NCBI GenBank assembly: GCA_023386235.1
Contig: JAEWKC010000038.1
Coordinates: forward strand, 1-28,302
Direction: 5' to 3'
Length of the DNA: 28,302 nt
DNA from: Bacteroidota bacterium
Lineage (GTDB): Bacteria > Bacteroidota > Bacteroidia > Chitinophagales > Chitinophagaceae
In this document: in pieces, positions 8,620-17,446 of the stretch
Layout of the letters: every line of letters begins with the position of its first letter
Numbering within the stretch: the first letter of the stretch is position 1
Made by a program: the position numbers and the translations under genes
Notes under the pieces: generated by a model
Databases searched by the model: none
What the model saw: the letters and a program-made list of their open reading frames with translations, nothing else
Told to the model about the DNA's origin: nothing

Positions 8620-8633
8620 ATCTAACATAAAAA

Positions 8634-8673
8634 ACATGAAATAAATCATGTCTGCAATCGTTGCAATTTTTTT
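8634..8673 (+). terminator. Weak terminator after the sensor kinase
   Basis: Two small hairpins follow the kinase stop: ACATGA/TCATGT (8634-8651) and TGCAA/TTGCA (8653-8665). The second is followed by seven T residues (8667-8673). The stems are short, so termination is likely partial. Confidence 0.4.
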
Positions 8674-8680
8674 GTGACTA

Positions 8681-8714
8681 TTGTTACATTTTGAATAAAT
8701 TCTCCTTAAATTTG
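8681..8714 (+). promoter_or_regulatory. Possible promoter of the galactose cassette
   Basis: TAAATTTG at 8707-8714 matches the Bacteroidota -7 consensus TAnnTTTG. A TTG at 8681-8683 lies 23 bases upstream and could serve as the -33 element, although the spacer is slightly long. The transporter start is 37 bases downstream. Confidence 0.4.
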
Positions 8715-8751
8715 ATAATTATTTTATTAATTCACTTTTAATTCATTAAAA

Positions 8752-10080
8752 ATGTCTACTACAACAGAGAAGAAGAGTTATCTATTACCCATTATTATGA
8801 TGATTGCTCTTTTTGGAATGATCTCATTCGTTACAGGGCTGGCCAATCCAATGGGTGTGATAGTAAAAAACCAGTTCAGCACATCCAACTTTATGTCCAC
8901 ATTGGGTTATCTGGCTAATTTTATTGCGTATGCATTTATGGGCTATCCGGCCGGTATGATGCTGCAAAAAATCGGTTATAAGAAAACAGCTCTTTGGGCT
9001 ATTGCTATCGGCTTTTTAGGTGTTGGTATCATGTTCTTGTCTGGTCAGGCAGGAAGCTTTGTGGTTTATTTAATTGGTGCGTTTGTAGCCGGTTTCTCTA
9101 TGTGTATGCTCAACACGGTTGTAAACCCTATGCTGAATACACTTGGCGGCGGTGGTAATAAAGGCAACCAGCTGATTCAGGTGGGTGGTTCTTTTAACTC
9201 TTTAATGGCAACCATAGTACCGGTTTTGGTGGGCTATCTTATTGGCAGCAATGTAGCTGACGCTAATATTAAAGATGCGTATCCGGCATTGTTCTTAGCA
9301 ATGGGAATTTTCGCATTGGCGTTTATCGTATTATTTTTTGTAGCTATTCCTGAACCCAGCCTTTCAACCAATAAACAAAAAATAAAACACGAGCACAGCC
9401 CGTTTGCGTTTCGTCATTTCGTTTTAGGTGCGGTTGCTATATTTTTATATGTGGGTATTGAAGTAGGCATTCAAATGTTTATTAATCCGTATATGACGGG
9501 TTCCTCAGGAGAAGGAGGCTTGGAATATGATCCGACCATTGCCGGCTCAGTAGTGGGTACTTATTGGTTTTTAATGCTTATAGGTCGTTTAGTAGGTGCG
9601 TCGGTTGCAGCTAAAATGTCCAGTAAAACAATGTTGACCATAGTATCTTTAGTAGGAATCATCTTTGTTCTGGCTGCTATATTTACATCGGTTGATAGCA
9701 AAGTAAGCATGCCGGTATTCCAGTCTGATATTTCTTTTGGTATGGTTGAAATTCCTATGAGCATCATGTTCCTGGTATTGTGCGGCCTGTGTACATCTGT
9801 AATGTGGGGCGGCATCTTTAACCTTGCAGTAGAAGGCTTGGGCAAATATACAGAAGCGGCATCCGGCTTCTTTATGGTGATGGTTTGTGGTGGTGGTATT
9901 CTGCCTGCAATACAAGGGTTATTTGTAGATAAAGTAGGTTATATCAACAGCTATTGGGTTGTAATTATAGCGTTGGCATTCTTACTGTATTATGCATTGA
10001 TAGGCTCTAGAAATGTAAATACGGATATTCCGGTAGATACGGTTTCTCCGTCTGTTCCCGCAGAAGAGCCTGTTGCTTAA
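8752..10080 (+). CDS. FHS-family sugar MFS transporter, probably glucose/galactose
   Basis: Inner-membrane transporter of 442 residues with about twelve hydrophobic segments. The first membrane stretch (FGMISFVTGLANPMGVIVKN, near residues 22-41) and the following FMSTLGYLANFIAYAFMGYP resemble the FucP/GluP group of the major facilitator superfamily, proton symporters for L-fucose, glucose or galactose. A charged cytosolic loop (about 200-220, NKQKIKHEHSP) separates the two halves, as expected. The galactokinase gene begins 30 bases after its stop on the same strand, so galactose is the likely substrate in vivo. The substrate is inferred from the neighbour; the fold and family are directly recognisable. 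The protein ends in a short acidic, proline-rich tail. Confidence 0.88.
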   Translation: MSTTTEKKSYLLPIIMMIALFGMISFVTGLANPMGVIVKNQFSTSNFMSTLGYLANFIAYAFMGYPAGMMLQKIGYKKTALWAIAIGFLGVGIMFLSGQAGSFVVYLIGAFVAGFSMCMLNTVVNPMLNTLGGGGNKGNQLIQVGGSFNSLMATIVPVLVGYLIGSNVADANIKDAYPALFLAMGIFALAFIVLFFVAIPEPSLSTNKQKIKHEHSPFAFRHFVLGAVAIFLYVGIEVGIQMFINPYMTGSSGEGGLEYDPTIAGSVVGTYWFLMLIGRLVGASVAAKMSSKTMLTIVSLVGIIFVLAAIFTSVDSKVSMPVFQSDISFGMVEIPMSIMFLVLCGLCTSVMWGGIFNLAVEGLGKYTEAASGFFMVMVCGGGILPAIQGLFVDKVGYINSYWVVIIALAFLLYYALIGSRNVNTDIPVDTVSPSVPAEEPVA

Positions 10081-10110
10081 TTTTTTGAAATATTAAAATC
10101 TTATATAATT

Positions 10111-11262
10111 ATGAATGTAGAAACAGTCAGAGCAAAATTTAAACAACATTTTGGCGAAGAAGGCGTGGTATATACTTCTCCGGGAAGAGTAAACCTTATT
10201 GGTGAGCATACCGACTACAATGGTAGCTTCGTATTTCCCGGCGCTATTGATAAAGGAATGATTGCCGAAATAAAGCTGAACGGTACAGATAAAGTAAAAG
10301 CATTCGCCATTGATTTAAATGAATCGGCAGAATTTGGGTTGAATGAGGAAGACATTCCTTCTCAAAGCTGGGCTAAATATATTTTTGGTGTTTGCCGCGA
10401 GATCATTAAAAGAGGCGGGAAGTTGGAAGGATTCAATACCGCTTTTGCTGGCGATGTGCCGTTGGGTGCGGGTATGAGCTCTTCCGCGGCTTTGGAAAGT
10501 ATTTATGCTTTCGCGTTGAACGATATATTCAATTTAGGAATTGATAAATTTGAATTGGCAAGAATAGGTCAGGCTACAGAGCACAACTATGTAGGCGTTA
10601 AGTGCGGTATCATGGATCAGTTTGCTTCTATCTTTGGCAAAGAAGGTCATTTGATAAGACTGGATACAAAGAGCATGGAGTATGACTATTTTCCATTCGA
10701 CCCTAAAGGATATAAACTGGTTTTGCTGGATACGGTTGTGAAGCATGAGCTGGCATCTTCTGCCTATAACAAACGCCGCGAATCCTGCGAAACAGCAGCG
10801 AAAGCCATTCACGATAATGGTAATCCTGATGTGGAATTCTTGCGCGACGCTACTGTGGAGCAATTAGACGCTGTAAAAGATAAAATCTCTGAAGAAGATT
10901 ATATGCGCGCGAAATACGTGATTGAAGAAACACAACGCGTATATGATGTATCTGAAGCGCTGGAAAAAGGCGACTACGAAACCGTTGGCGACAGGATGTA
11001 CAAAACGCATGAAGGCATGAGCAAATTGTATGAAGTAAGCTGCGAAGAGCTCGATTTCTTAAACGAAGAAGCTAAAAAACACGGCGTTACGGGTTCCCGC
11101 GTTATGGGTGGAGGCTTTGGCGGATGCACCATTAATTTAGTGAAAGATGAATTGTACGACAGCTTTATAGAAGAAGCTAAAAAATCTTTCAAAGAAAAAT
11201 ATGGTCACGAGCCTAAAGTATACGATGTAGTCATCAGTGACGGCGCCAGAAAACTGGCATAA
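10111..11262 (+). CDS. galK: Galactokinase
   Basis: GHMP-family kinase that phosphorylates alpha-D-galactose to galactose 1-phosphate, the first committed step of the Leloir pathway. Its 383 residues equal the usual length. Visible signatures are the galactokinase motif GRVNLIGEHTDYNGSFVFP (25-43), the GHMP ATP loop VPLGAGMSSSAAL, KCGIMDQFASIFG containing the catalytic aspartate, and the C-terminal GSRVMGGGFGGC. All catalytic positions appear intact. It follows the sugar transporter by 30 bases and is closed by a strong terminator, so the two genes form one uptake-and-activation operon. No galT, galE or galM is present in the window; these must lie elsewhere if the pathway is complete. Confidence 0.97.
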   Translation: MNVETVRAKFKQHFGEEGVVYTSPGRVNLIGEHTDYNGSFVFPGAIDKGMIAEIKLNGTDKVKAFAIDLNESAEFGLNEEDIPSQSWAKYIFGVCREIIKRGGKLEGFNTAFAGDVPLGAGMSSSAALESIYAFALNDIFNLGIDKFELARIGQATEHNYVGVKCGIMDQFASIFGKEGHLIRLDTKSMEYDYFPFDPKGYKLVLLDTVVKHELASSAYNKRRESCETAAKAIHDNGNPDVEFLRDATVEQLDAVKDKISEEDYMRAKYVIEETQRVYDVSEALEKGDYETVGDRMYKTHEGMSKLYEVSCEELDFLNEEAKKHGVTGSRVMGGGFGGCTINLVKDELYDSFIEEAKKSFKEKYGHEPKVYDVVISDGARKLA

Positions 11263-11288
11263 ACGTTTTTGATAATTTACTAAATTAG

Positions 11289-11323
11289 AAGAAGGATTCG
11301 CATAAAAACGAATCCTTCTTTTT
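11289..11323 (+). terminator. Strong terminator after galK, possibly bidirectional
   Basis: Twelve-base arms AAGAAGGATTCG (11289-11300) and CGAATCCTTCTT (11309-11320) pair perfectly around an eight-base loop, followed by TTT. The same hairpin lies about 30 bases beyond the stop of the convergent lipoprotein gene and could end that transcript as well. Confidence 0.85.
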
Positions 11324-11352
11324 GTGTTGACATACGATCAAATACAATCCCG

Positions 11353-12459
11353 TTATTTTGTAGTAAACACAATACTTAGGGGCAGCAAGCCTGTAATATA
11401 GGTTTGTAATTTTTTGCCTGCCGCATTGTAAATAATCACATTTCCTGAAGACTGATAGTCTCTGGCATCGGTAACCATGATGTTTCTTGTTAGAGGATCT
11501 ACTGCCACTCCATAAGGCGATTGAATATTTTTTTCGGTGCCATCAGTAATGAAGCCTGCCCCCTCCGCTTTTCTTGTTTTAGTGTTGATTATATTAAAAC
11601 TATGTACGGCTTCGAAAGTTACGGGTTTATACACAGTACCTATTATATAAACTGAATCGCCCGCAATGGTCATATTACTTACGGGAATATTAAAACTGTC
11701 TTTTACAATATTTTGTTTCGTATCTATAAAGTACAATTTCGGCACAATGTTGTTATAATTCCCTCTGTTGCTTACATACAGATTGTTTTCTTTGTCTTTT
11801 TTTATTTTATCAAGGTTTATGGCAACATCTATATTTTTTATTTTAGTGAAAGAATTTAAATTAATTACTGTAACAGTTCTTTCATAATTTTTAGCATCAT
11901 AACCACCTGAGTTGGCTACGTAAAGCTGATCCCCAACTATTGCCAAACCTTCCGGCTGCCTGCCTACTTCAATAGTGCGTGTGGTGCTGAGCGTAGCCGT
12001 ATCCATTTCTATTACCACACCATTTGCAGATGAGGCGTTCAGAGTATTGCCGTAAGCACTTACGTAAGCTTTATTTTTATGGAATGTAATATTTCTAACA
12101 TTAGGAATAGTAACGACTTTAATACGTTTAGCGGTTATAGCATCTGCAATTTCCAGTTTATTGGAACCATTCATTATCACGTATAACTTACTACCGTATA
12201 TAGCCATGTCGTTTCCTGTATCGCCCAGTACATCAGTGTTAGGGTTTGCTGCTTTAAAAATATTTCTTGCATAGACCGATGATGCATAATCGAAATAATC
12301 CAGTGAGGCATTGTTCTGGTTCATATTGCCTTGGTTTAGTAAATAGAAACCATTTGTAACAGGGATTGGTTGTGTGTTGTTGGGTATCTGGTCGTTTTTT
12401 CTACACGAAGCGATAACCACTAAAGATGCTAATAAGAATACAATGTTTTTGTTGTACAT
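11353..12459 (-). CDS. BtuG-like beta-propeller surface lipoprotein (B12 capture)
   Basis: The N-terminus MYNKNIVFLLASLVVIASC is a lipoprotein signal with its lipobox cysteine at residue 19. The mature part is about 350 residues of repeating short beta-strands, with units such as GRQPEGLAIVGDQLYVANSG and QSPYGVAVDPLTRNIMVTDA typical of YncE/DUF5074-type beta-propellers. In Bacteroides, BtuG is a surface propeller lipoprotein that binds cobalamin extremely tightly and hands it to BtuB. Here the gene starts 7 bases after the stop of a BtuB-like receptor whose leader contains a cobalamin riboswitch, so a BtuG-type role is the best reading. The residues after the cysteine (RKND) do not strongly match the canonical acidic surface-export signal, so surface display is inferred from the partner. 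A generic propeller of unrelated role is the alternative. Confidence 0.72.
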   Translation of the reverse strand: MYNKNIVFLLASLVVIASCRKNDQIPNNTQPIPVTNGFYLLNQGNMNQNNASLDYFDYASSVYARNIFKAANPNTDVLGDTGNDMAIYGSKLYVIMNGSNKLEIADAITAKRIKVVTIPNVRNITFHKNKAYVSAYGNTLNASSANGVVIEMDTATLSTTRTIEVGRQPEGLAIVGDQLYVANSGGYDAKNYERTVTVINLNSFTKIKNIDVAINLDKIKKDKENNLYVSNRGNYNNIVPKLYFIDTKQNIVKDSFNIPVSNMTIAGDSVYIIGTVYKPVTFEAVHSFNIINTKTRKAEGAGFITDGTEKNIQSPYGVAVDPLTRNIMVTDARDYQSSGNVIIYNAAGKKLQTYITGLLPLSIVFTTK

Positions 12460-12466
12460 GATTAAA

Positions 12467-14470
12467 TTATAGTTTGAATTGAATAATAAATTTAAAATTT
12501 CTTCCGGGCATTGGGTAGCTTTTCACCACTTCAAAATATTGATTGAATAAATTATTGATTGCTATTTCAATTTTTTGTTCAACATTATTCCATTTTAATT
12601 CTCTGCCTATTGATATATTGGTTGTATACCAGGGTTGCAAATAATTCTCTTGTATATTTTCCGGCGAAAAATATCTTTCTCCGGTGTAAATAAAACTGTA
12701 ATGCATGTGCCATTTTTTATGGTTTAGCGCTCCATATACTGTACTGCTGTGGCGGGGCAGATAAGGTATTTGTTGTAAATATGTGTCGCTGCCTTTGGTG
12801 GTATTCAACGCCTTTTCGTATGTATAGTTTACATTGAAATTGATGAATGATTCCGCAGCTATTTTTTTATCTGCAGAAATATTGAGCTCCGCGCCACGAA
12901 TGCTTACTTTGCCTAAATTCATCATTGTCCAGCGAAAAAGACTGGCCGATGGGAAACCAATAATTTTATTTGTTACCTCATTATAATAAATATTACTTGC
13001 AACGGTGATACTGTCAACCGGTATATTGTTTTTTTTTATCCAGCTAAAACCCGCGTTATATTGCTTTGCATATTCGGGTTCAAGATATCGGCTATTGTAT
13101 AAAGTATAATACAAATCATTGAAAGTGGGTATCCGCAACGACTCTTTATAAGAAGCTCGTAAAGCGAATTGTGCATTGTAAAACGGTTTAAAAGAAATGC
13201 CGACAAAGGGCAACAGGCGTGTAATGTCTTCCTGCTGTATGCTCGAATTTATTTTATCTTTAACGTGCAAAAAATTAAGCGAGGCATTTATCTGCAGTTT
13301 TTGTAAACGAAAATAATGCGAATGAGAAGCGGAAAAATTATTTCTTTCAGGAAATAAAAAATTATCAATATCCGCATTTAAAGTAGTAAAAATATAATCG
13401 GTAGATAAACCCGTAGTCCACCATTTTTTTATGCTGAGTTTTTGTGCAACACTTGTATAAATTTCCTGCTGTATGTATGTATTCGTCAATATTCCGGAAG
13501 ATGTAACTATCTCCGGGTCTCTGTATTTTGTATAATCATTGCTGTATTTGAAATGAGCGAGTAATGTATACTTTTTACCCAGTAACTTTTTATATTGAGT
13601 ATGGGTGAAAAAGTTTTTGTCCCACAATTGTTGCGGATGATAAAACCGGTTAGACACCACGGCGCCCGGAAGTCCGCGCTGCGATTGATAGTAATAGATT
13701 TTTGTAAATGCTTCGGTGGTGCTGTCTTTTATTTTGAACAAGGCAGCTTCTGCGCGAACTGCGTCTATGCCGGCATTTTGTCTACTACCTGAAGTGTCAA
13801 AATCATTGGCACTATACTGAAATTGGTAGCGTCCATGAGCCTTTATCCATTCTGCATTTATCGAGAAAGATAATGTTGAGTCAATTTGTTGTTGCCATAA
13901 AACAGAAGGGTTTAATAACCCGAATGAACCGGTTTTAAACGTAGATTGCAAGTAATATTTTTTATTATTTTCAAAATTCGGAAGCCGCGTTTGCAATGAT
14001 AGTATGTGCGAAAATGTGGCAGCGTACGCCGGCTGTAAAAGATAATCGTTTTGCCCGTGATATAAACTGATTTGCTGCACATTATCTAACGTGAATTTTC
14101 CTAAGTCTACCGTGCCGTTTTGCGCGTTAGCTAAGGCAATGCCGTCGTACAATACAGTTGTATGCTGCGAGCCCATGCCCCGCACATCAATTGTTTTTAA
14201 GCCTCCCATGCCGCCATAATCTTTTATCTGCGCACCTGAAAAATATCTTACGGCATCAGCAACGGAATAGCTATTTAATTGTTCTAACCGTTTGCCAGAC
14301 AGGGTTTGCGAAGGAATAACCGTTGTGATTTGTGGCGACTGAATTTTTCCGGTTACTTCAATATCTTTCAATATTTCGTTGTAAACAGAATCTTGGGCAT
14401 ACAGCAAAACCGGTAAGAAACTTACCATCCATACAATTACAGCGTAGACCAGTCTTTTTACTATTAACAT
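12467..14470 (-). CDS. btuB: TonB-dependent outer-membrane receptor, BtuB-like (cobalamin)
   Basis: A 667-residue outer-membrane receptor. An N-terminal signal peptide ends near LLYAQDS. A TonB-box-like stretch (KDIEVTG) follows, then the plug domain with VADAVRYFSGAQIKDYGGMGG, IDVRGMGSQHTTVLYDGI and DLGKFTLDNVQQISLYHGQND. The rest consists of alternating beta-strands of a 22-stranded barrel and ends in an aromatic/hydrophobic strand (RNFKFIIQFKL). There is no SusC-type carboxypeptidase-like N-terminal extension, and the length is close to E. coli BtuB (about 600). Specificity for cobalamin comes from the riboswitch in its leader, not from the protein alone. It takes corrinoids across the outer membrane using TonB energy. 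The BtuG-like lipoprotein is next in the operon. No BtuFCD transporter or cobalamin biosynthesis gene is in the window. Confidence 0.87.
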   Translation of the reverse strand: MLIVKRLVYAVIVWMVSFLPVLLYAQDSVYNEILKDIEVTGKIQSPQITTVIPSQTLSGKRLEQLNSYSVADAVRYFSGAQIKDYGGMGGLKTIDVRGMGSQHTTVLYDGIALANAQNGTVDLGKFTLDNVQQISLYHGQNDYLLQPAYAATFSHILSLQTRLPNFENNKKYYLQSTFKTGSFGLLNPSVLWQQQIDSTLSFSINAEWIKAHGRYQFQYSANDFDTSGSRQNAGIDAVRAEAALFKIKDSTTEAFTKIYYYQSQRGLPGAVVSNRFYHPQQLWDKNFFTHTQYKKLLGKKYTLLAHFKYSNDYTKYRDPEIVTSSGILTNTYIQQEIYTSVAQKLSIKKWWTTGLSTDYIFTTLNADIDNFLFPERNNFSASHSHYFRLQKLQINASLNFLHVKDKINSSIQQEDITRLLPFVGISFKPFYNAQFALRASYKESLRIPTFNDLYYTLYNSRYLEPEYAKQYNAGFSWIKKNNIPVDSITVASNIYYNEVTNKIIGFPSASLFRWTMMNLGKVSIRGAELNISADKKIAAESFINFNVNYTYEKALNTTKGSDTYLQQIPYLPRHSSTVYGALNHKKWHMHYSFIYTGERYFSPENIQENYLQPWYTTNISIGRELKWNNVEQKIEIAINNLFNQYFEVVKSYPMPGRNFKFIIQFKL

Positions 14471-14510
14471 CCGATATCAGGTTTATCCTCTTCAGCTTTG
14501 GGAAAACTGC

Positions 14511-14550
14511 ATACAAACTACAGAAGGATACATCCTGCAAGAATTTGTAT
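14511..14550 (-). promoter_or_regulatory. Leader hairpin between riboswitch and btuB (possible expression platform)
   Basis: On the minus strand ATACAAA (14550-14544) can pair with TTTGTAT (14517-14511), enclosing a smaller GGAT/ATCC stem. No U-run follows, so it would act on translation initiation rather than termination. The pairing is seen by eye only. Confidence 0.3.
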
Positions 14551-14587
14551 TTCAGACTTTATTCCACGAAGCCAAAATAAATATGTT

Positions 14588-14762
14588 GCAAAGGCAGGTA
14601 TCCTGACTTGTTCCCGTTTTTAAGCCTTCCCACCTCGTTTGCAGCGAGACAGTGGCATTTACATAAAAACGTTGTACAGAACTTACAGTAGCGGGCCTGT
14701 TCAGGTTTTGCACCTGATTCCCTTTTAATCAAAAAAATGAGTCATCACTTTTCTGAACCAAT
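14588..14762 (-). ncRNA. Cobalamin (B12) riboswitch
   Basis: Read on the minus strand, the conserved elements of the cobalamin aptamer occur in the right order. First come GGGAATCAGGTGC and CCTGAACAGG, then CCCGCTACTGTAAG (consensus CCCGCaACTGTaa), then AATGCCACTGT (core GCCACTG, 14656-14650), then the B12 box AGTCAGGATACCTGCC (14608-14593). The element lies about 120 bases upstream of the btuB-like ATG on the same strand. Family members bind adenosylcobalamin or related corrinoids and lower expression of uptake genes when the vitamin is plentiful, which fits the receptor and lipoprotein downstream. The ends are approximate. Recognition is by primary-sequence motifs; a full fold was not computed. 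Confidence 0.95.
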
Positions 14763-14792
14763 GCGGGGCGAAGATAAGGAAATCAAATAGAA

Positions 14793-14930
14793 CTAGCGCA
14801 GCATTTTTATAATTATGTCCATTTCTTTTACAAGGTCTGATTCATTGGAGCCGTATCCTACTTTATTAAATTTAATATTACCATCTTTTCCAATGATTAT
14901 TATTTCTGCATGCCAGGAAATGAAGCAATT
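14793..14930 (-). pseudogene. C-terminal remnant of a thioredoxin/redoxin (TlpA-like) gene
   Basis: A 45-codon open stretch runs from an in-frame TAA (14933-14931) to a TAG (14795-14793) on the minus strand, with no usable start codon until its 38th codon. Its translation contains SWHAEIIIIGKDGNIKF, then NKVGYGSNESDLVKEM and IIIKMLR. This resembles the end of TlpA/redoxin-type proteins, where a strand of type FLIDKDGKI is followed by a VGY segment and a final helix. The catalytic CxxC half is absent. It begins 19 bases after the stop of the 842-residue protein gene and ends just before the riboswitch. The match is by eye from family memory. The absence of a start is direct observation; decay of a former gene is inference. 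Confidence 0.55.
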
Positions 14931-14949
14931 TTATGTTGCCAAATAAGTT

Positions 14950-17433
14950 TTACATAAAATAATCTAAGTAAGTACAAGAGCCTCTAAGGTCTTTCACTGT
15001 TTTTGTATCGGCATATTCTTTTTTAAGCAACGAAAAATACTTGCTGAATTTATCCTGTTTTATATTTTTCCAATCATTTTTATCTTCATTATTGAGATAT
15101 TCACTTCCGAAAAAAGCACTGTTTTTTTGATTGCTGAAATATTGATAAAATTTTCCCTGTTCAGCGCTGGCCATCTGAAAAATGATTCGCGCTTGCTGCT
15201 CTTTATCTTTTGAAGCTTTGAGTGCTTTTTGATAATAAAAAATAGAGATATCAAAATCGTCGGGTTCTATAAATGTACTACTGTAGAAATTTTTGTAGTA
15301 ATAATGAAAGTTATCAATTGTATTTCCGAAATGGTATTTGGGCGAATTGGCATTATTAATATCCATTACAAACAATTCTCTGAAATATCCTAAAGCGCTG
15401 GTATTGTACAATACATTTCCAATCAACTGATTGGCATAAGCACCTTTTGCTGAGGCTTCGTTTCCTGCAGAACTTAAACGCAGCAAGGCTTCTACCAGTT
15501 CTGCCTTGTTCATTCTGCTTTTTATAAAAGGAAATATGGAAAGATCGGCAGCCTGCATGCTTACTTCGGGAGCGCTTTCATAACTTTCCCATACGTTGTG
15601 TCCAAACACAAGTGATGAAATATTATTGTAGCCGTTATACTCGTTTTCATTATATCTTTTTAGATAAATGTTATAGAAGGAGTCGCGGTATACATAATCC
15701 TTTCTGGGTATTCCCGAAAAGTTTTTCGCTTTCTCGTAATGTTTTTTTGCTTTTGCAAATTCTCCCATTCGCATAGCCCGGTCGCCAAATAGTACGTGAA
15801 AGAAAGCATCTACATCACCCACTGCATCAAAGTTTTGAGCGATTATTTTTTCAAAATTACTTTTATCTGCTTTATGATAAAACGCTTGCAGTTGTTCTGC
15901 CAGAACCAGGTTAGGATTGTATTGCAATTCAGATAACTGATTGTGCATTAAGAAAGACTTAGCATGTTCATTCTGTAAAATATATCGGTTAGCAAGAATG
16001 TCTTTGATAAATTCTGATGTGGTAGGATACAGCCCATAATTATATTCTTTATTTTCTTTTTCATTAGAAAAATAACTTCTGTATTTGCTGTAAAGTATTT
16101 TTTCAAAATCATTGTCAATAACCGGTTGAGCCACTATTTCGTTGAGCATTTGCATTTTGTTTATCTGTGCCAACAATTCCTTGTCATTAGTTTGTATGCC
16201 TGATAAAATTGCGTGGCTTGCTTTATGTTCTTTCTTTAAAAATTTGATATAGGCATTGGCTATTTCCCAAAAGGGCTCGGTTGATAATTTAGATGCTTGT
16301 ATAATGGTGCTTTCCAAATCATTGATATAATCAGTTGTTTTAGTTTCCCAATGTAAGCCGTTGCTTTGCACAAATACCGGCATTCTTTTGTTTTTATTTT
16401 TGCAGTCATCATTATTGCAACTCATGTACAAAGGCAAATAGGAGCGCTCCAGTTGATTAATAGCTCTTGCGGTGAGTACCTGTAAGATATCGGAGTGCAC
16501 ATCGTTCTGCATCATTTTTTGAATGATCTCTACCGGATTTGTGAAATCGTTGTAAGCCAATAAGAAGTAGGTCATATTTTGCTCTTCTTTGGTCTTTGCT
16601 TTTTGCAATAGGCTGCTAAAGTCCTTGTCGTTAGTGAATTTCATAGAAACATACGCACTTTTTTTTCTAGTGTTGGAATGCGTAAAAACCTGGAAAAAAT
16701 TCCAGTTGGCTTCATCTTGCATTTCTAATCCACTTTGCGCTCCGGCCATTTGATCCAGTGCCATGTAGTATACAGCATTTTTTGTATTATGAGGTTTTAC
16801 ATATTTTTCAAACGCGTCGATGGCCTGCTGATAATTTCTGTTGTAATGATTAAATCGTACCAACTGATAACCATAGCGCATTTTAATATCTTTGTTTTTA
16901 GCAGCATTATATAAAGATGTAAGTGCGGCGATGGTTTTATTGTAGTTGAGTGTGGATGCGTCGGGAGAAGTGCTGTCTCTGAAATAATATGAAAAATGAG
17001 CTGGTTGGGCATATTTAATGATCATATAAGGTTGTAAATACTTTGCCTGTATCAAATAATCTACGCCATCTTTAAAATCTTTGTATGGTTTTTCTCCTAA
17101 CTTTTTTAATAGCTGATGCGTTGTGTTTCCTTTTTGTAAATTGTATAAATGCTTTATATCTACCAGGTTTACCAAGGCTTTTGTTTCTTCGTAATTTAAT
17201 TTATTTTGAAAATATTTTTGCCACAGCTCAATATTTTCATCCGGTATTTTGTTGAAATCGGTTTTGTAAAAGGCTTCGGTATAAACGAGCAAAAAAGGTG
17301 TATATGCTTTGTTGGAAATTATTTCCTGGGTGAACAGATTGAAATATTCATAATCGGGATCATACCATCCGCAAGCGTCAGATTTGCTTATGCTTGTAAT
17401 TAAGATAACAATTGATAAAAATGTTTTTCTCAT
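14950..17433 (-). CDS. Exported helical-repeat protein of unknown function
   Basis: The start was moved from 17478 to the ATG at 17433. This gives a signal peptide (MRKTFLSIVILITS...SDA) and removes a 32-base overlap with the upstream gene. The product is about 827 residues. The mature protein begins with an aromatic, acidic block, ACGWYDPDYEYFNLF, and is then almost wholly helical, with repeats that resemble degenerate TPR/SEL1-like units. Examples are AIDAFEKYVKPHNTKNAVYY near residue 215 and GEFAKAKKHYEKAKNF in the second half. No catalytic motif is recognised. SDAC is not a good lipobox, so it is probably soluble in the periplasm or secreted. The lipoprotein gene upstream ends 13 bases earlier on the same strand, so the two are very likely co-transcribed. 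I do not know its function. Confidence 0.72.
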   Translation of the reverse strand: MRKTFLSIVILITSISKSDACGWYDPDYEYFNLFTQEIISNKAYTPFLLVYTEAFYKTDFNKIPDENIELWQKYFQNKLNYEETKALVNLVDIKHLYNLQKGNTTHQLLKKLGEKPYKDFKDGVDYLIQAKYLQPYMIIKYAQPAHFSYYFRDSTSPDASTLNYNKTIAALTSLYNAAKNKDIKMRYGYQLVRFNHYNRNYQQAIDAFEKYVKPHNTKNAVYYMALDQMAGAQSGLEMQDEANWNFFQVFTHSNTRKKSAYVSMKFTNDKDFSSLLQKAKTKEEQNMTYFLLAYNDFTNPVEIIQKMMQNDVHSDILQVLTARAINQLERSYLPLYMSCNNDDCKNKNKRMPVFVQSNGLHWETKTTDYINDLESTIIQASKLSTEPFWEIANAYIKFLKKEHKASHAILSGIQTNDKELLAQINKMQMLNEIVAQPVIDNDFEKILYSKYRSYFSNEKENKEYNYGLYPTTSEFIKDILANRYILQNEHAKSFLMHNQLSELQYNPNLVLAEQLQAFYHKADKSNFEKIIAQNFDAVGDVDAFFHVLFGDRAMRMGEFAKAKKHYEKAKNFSGIPRKDYVYRDSFYNIYLKRYNENEYNGYNNISSLVFGHNVWESYESAPEVSMQAADLSIFPFIKSRMNKAELVEALLRLSSAGNEASAKGAYANQLIGNVLYNTSALGYFRELFVMDINNANSPKYHFGNTIDNFHYYYKNFYSSTFIEPDDFDISIFYYQKALKASKDKEQQARIIFQMASAEQGKFYQYFSNQKNSAFFGSEYLNNEDKNDWKNIKQDKFSKYFSLLKKEYADTKTVKDLRGSCTYLDYFM

Positions 17434-17446
17434 ACAAAATTGATTT

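Noticed and set aside
10534..10863. A 109-residue minus-strand open frame inside galK
   Set aside because: It is opposite the catalytic core of an unmistakable galactokinase, with no upstream signals and no recognisable domain.
6860..11262. Idea that the two-component pair directly controls the galactose genes
   Set aside because: They are adjacent on the same strand, but a weak terminator and a separate promoter-like element lie between them, and nothing in the sequence links the regulator to sugar sensing.
14332..14580. Short plus-strand frame across the btuB start and leader
   Set aside because: It crosses the btuB N-terminus and leader on the opposite strand and shows no protein-like pattern.
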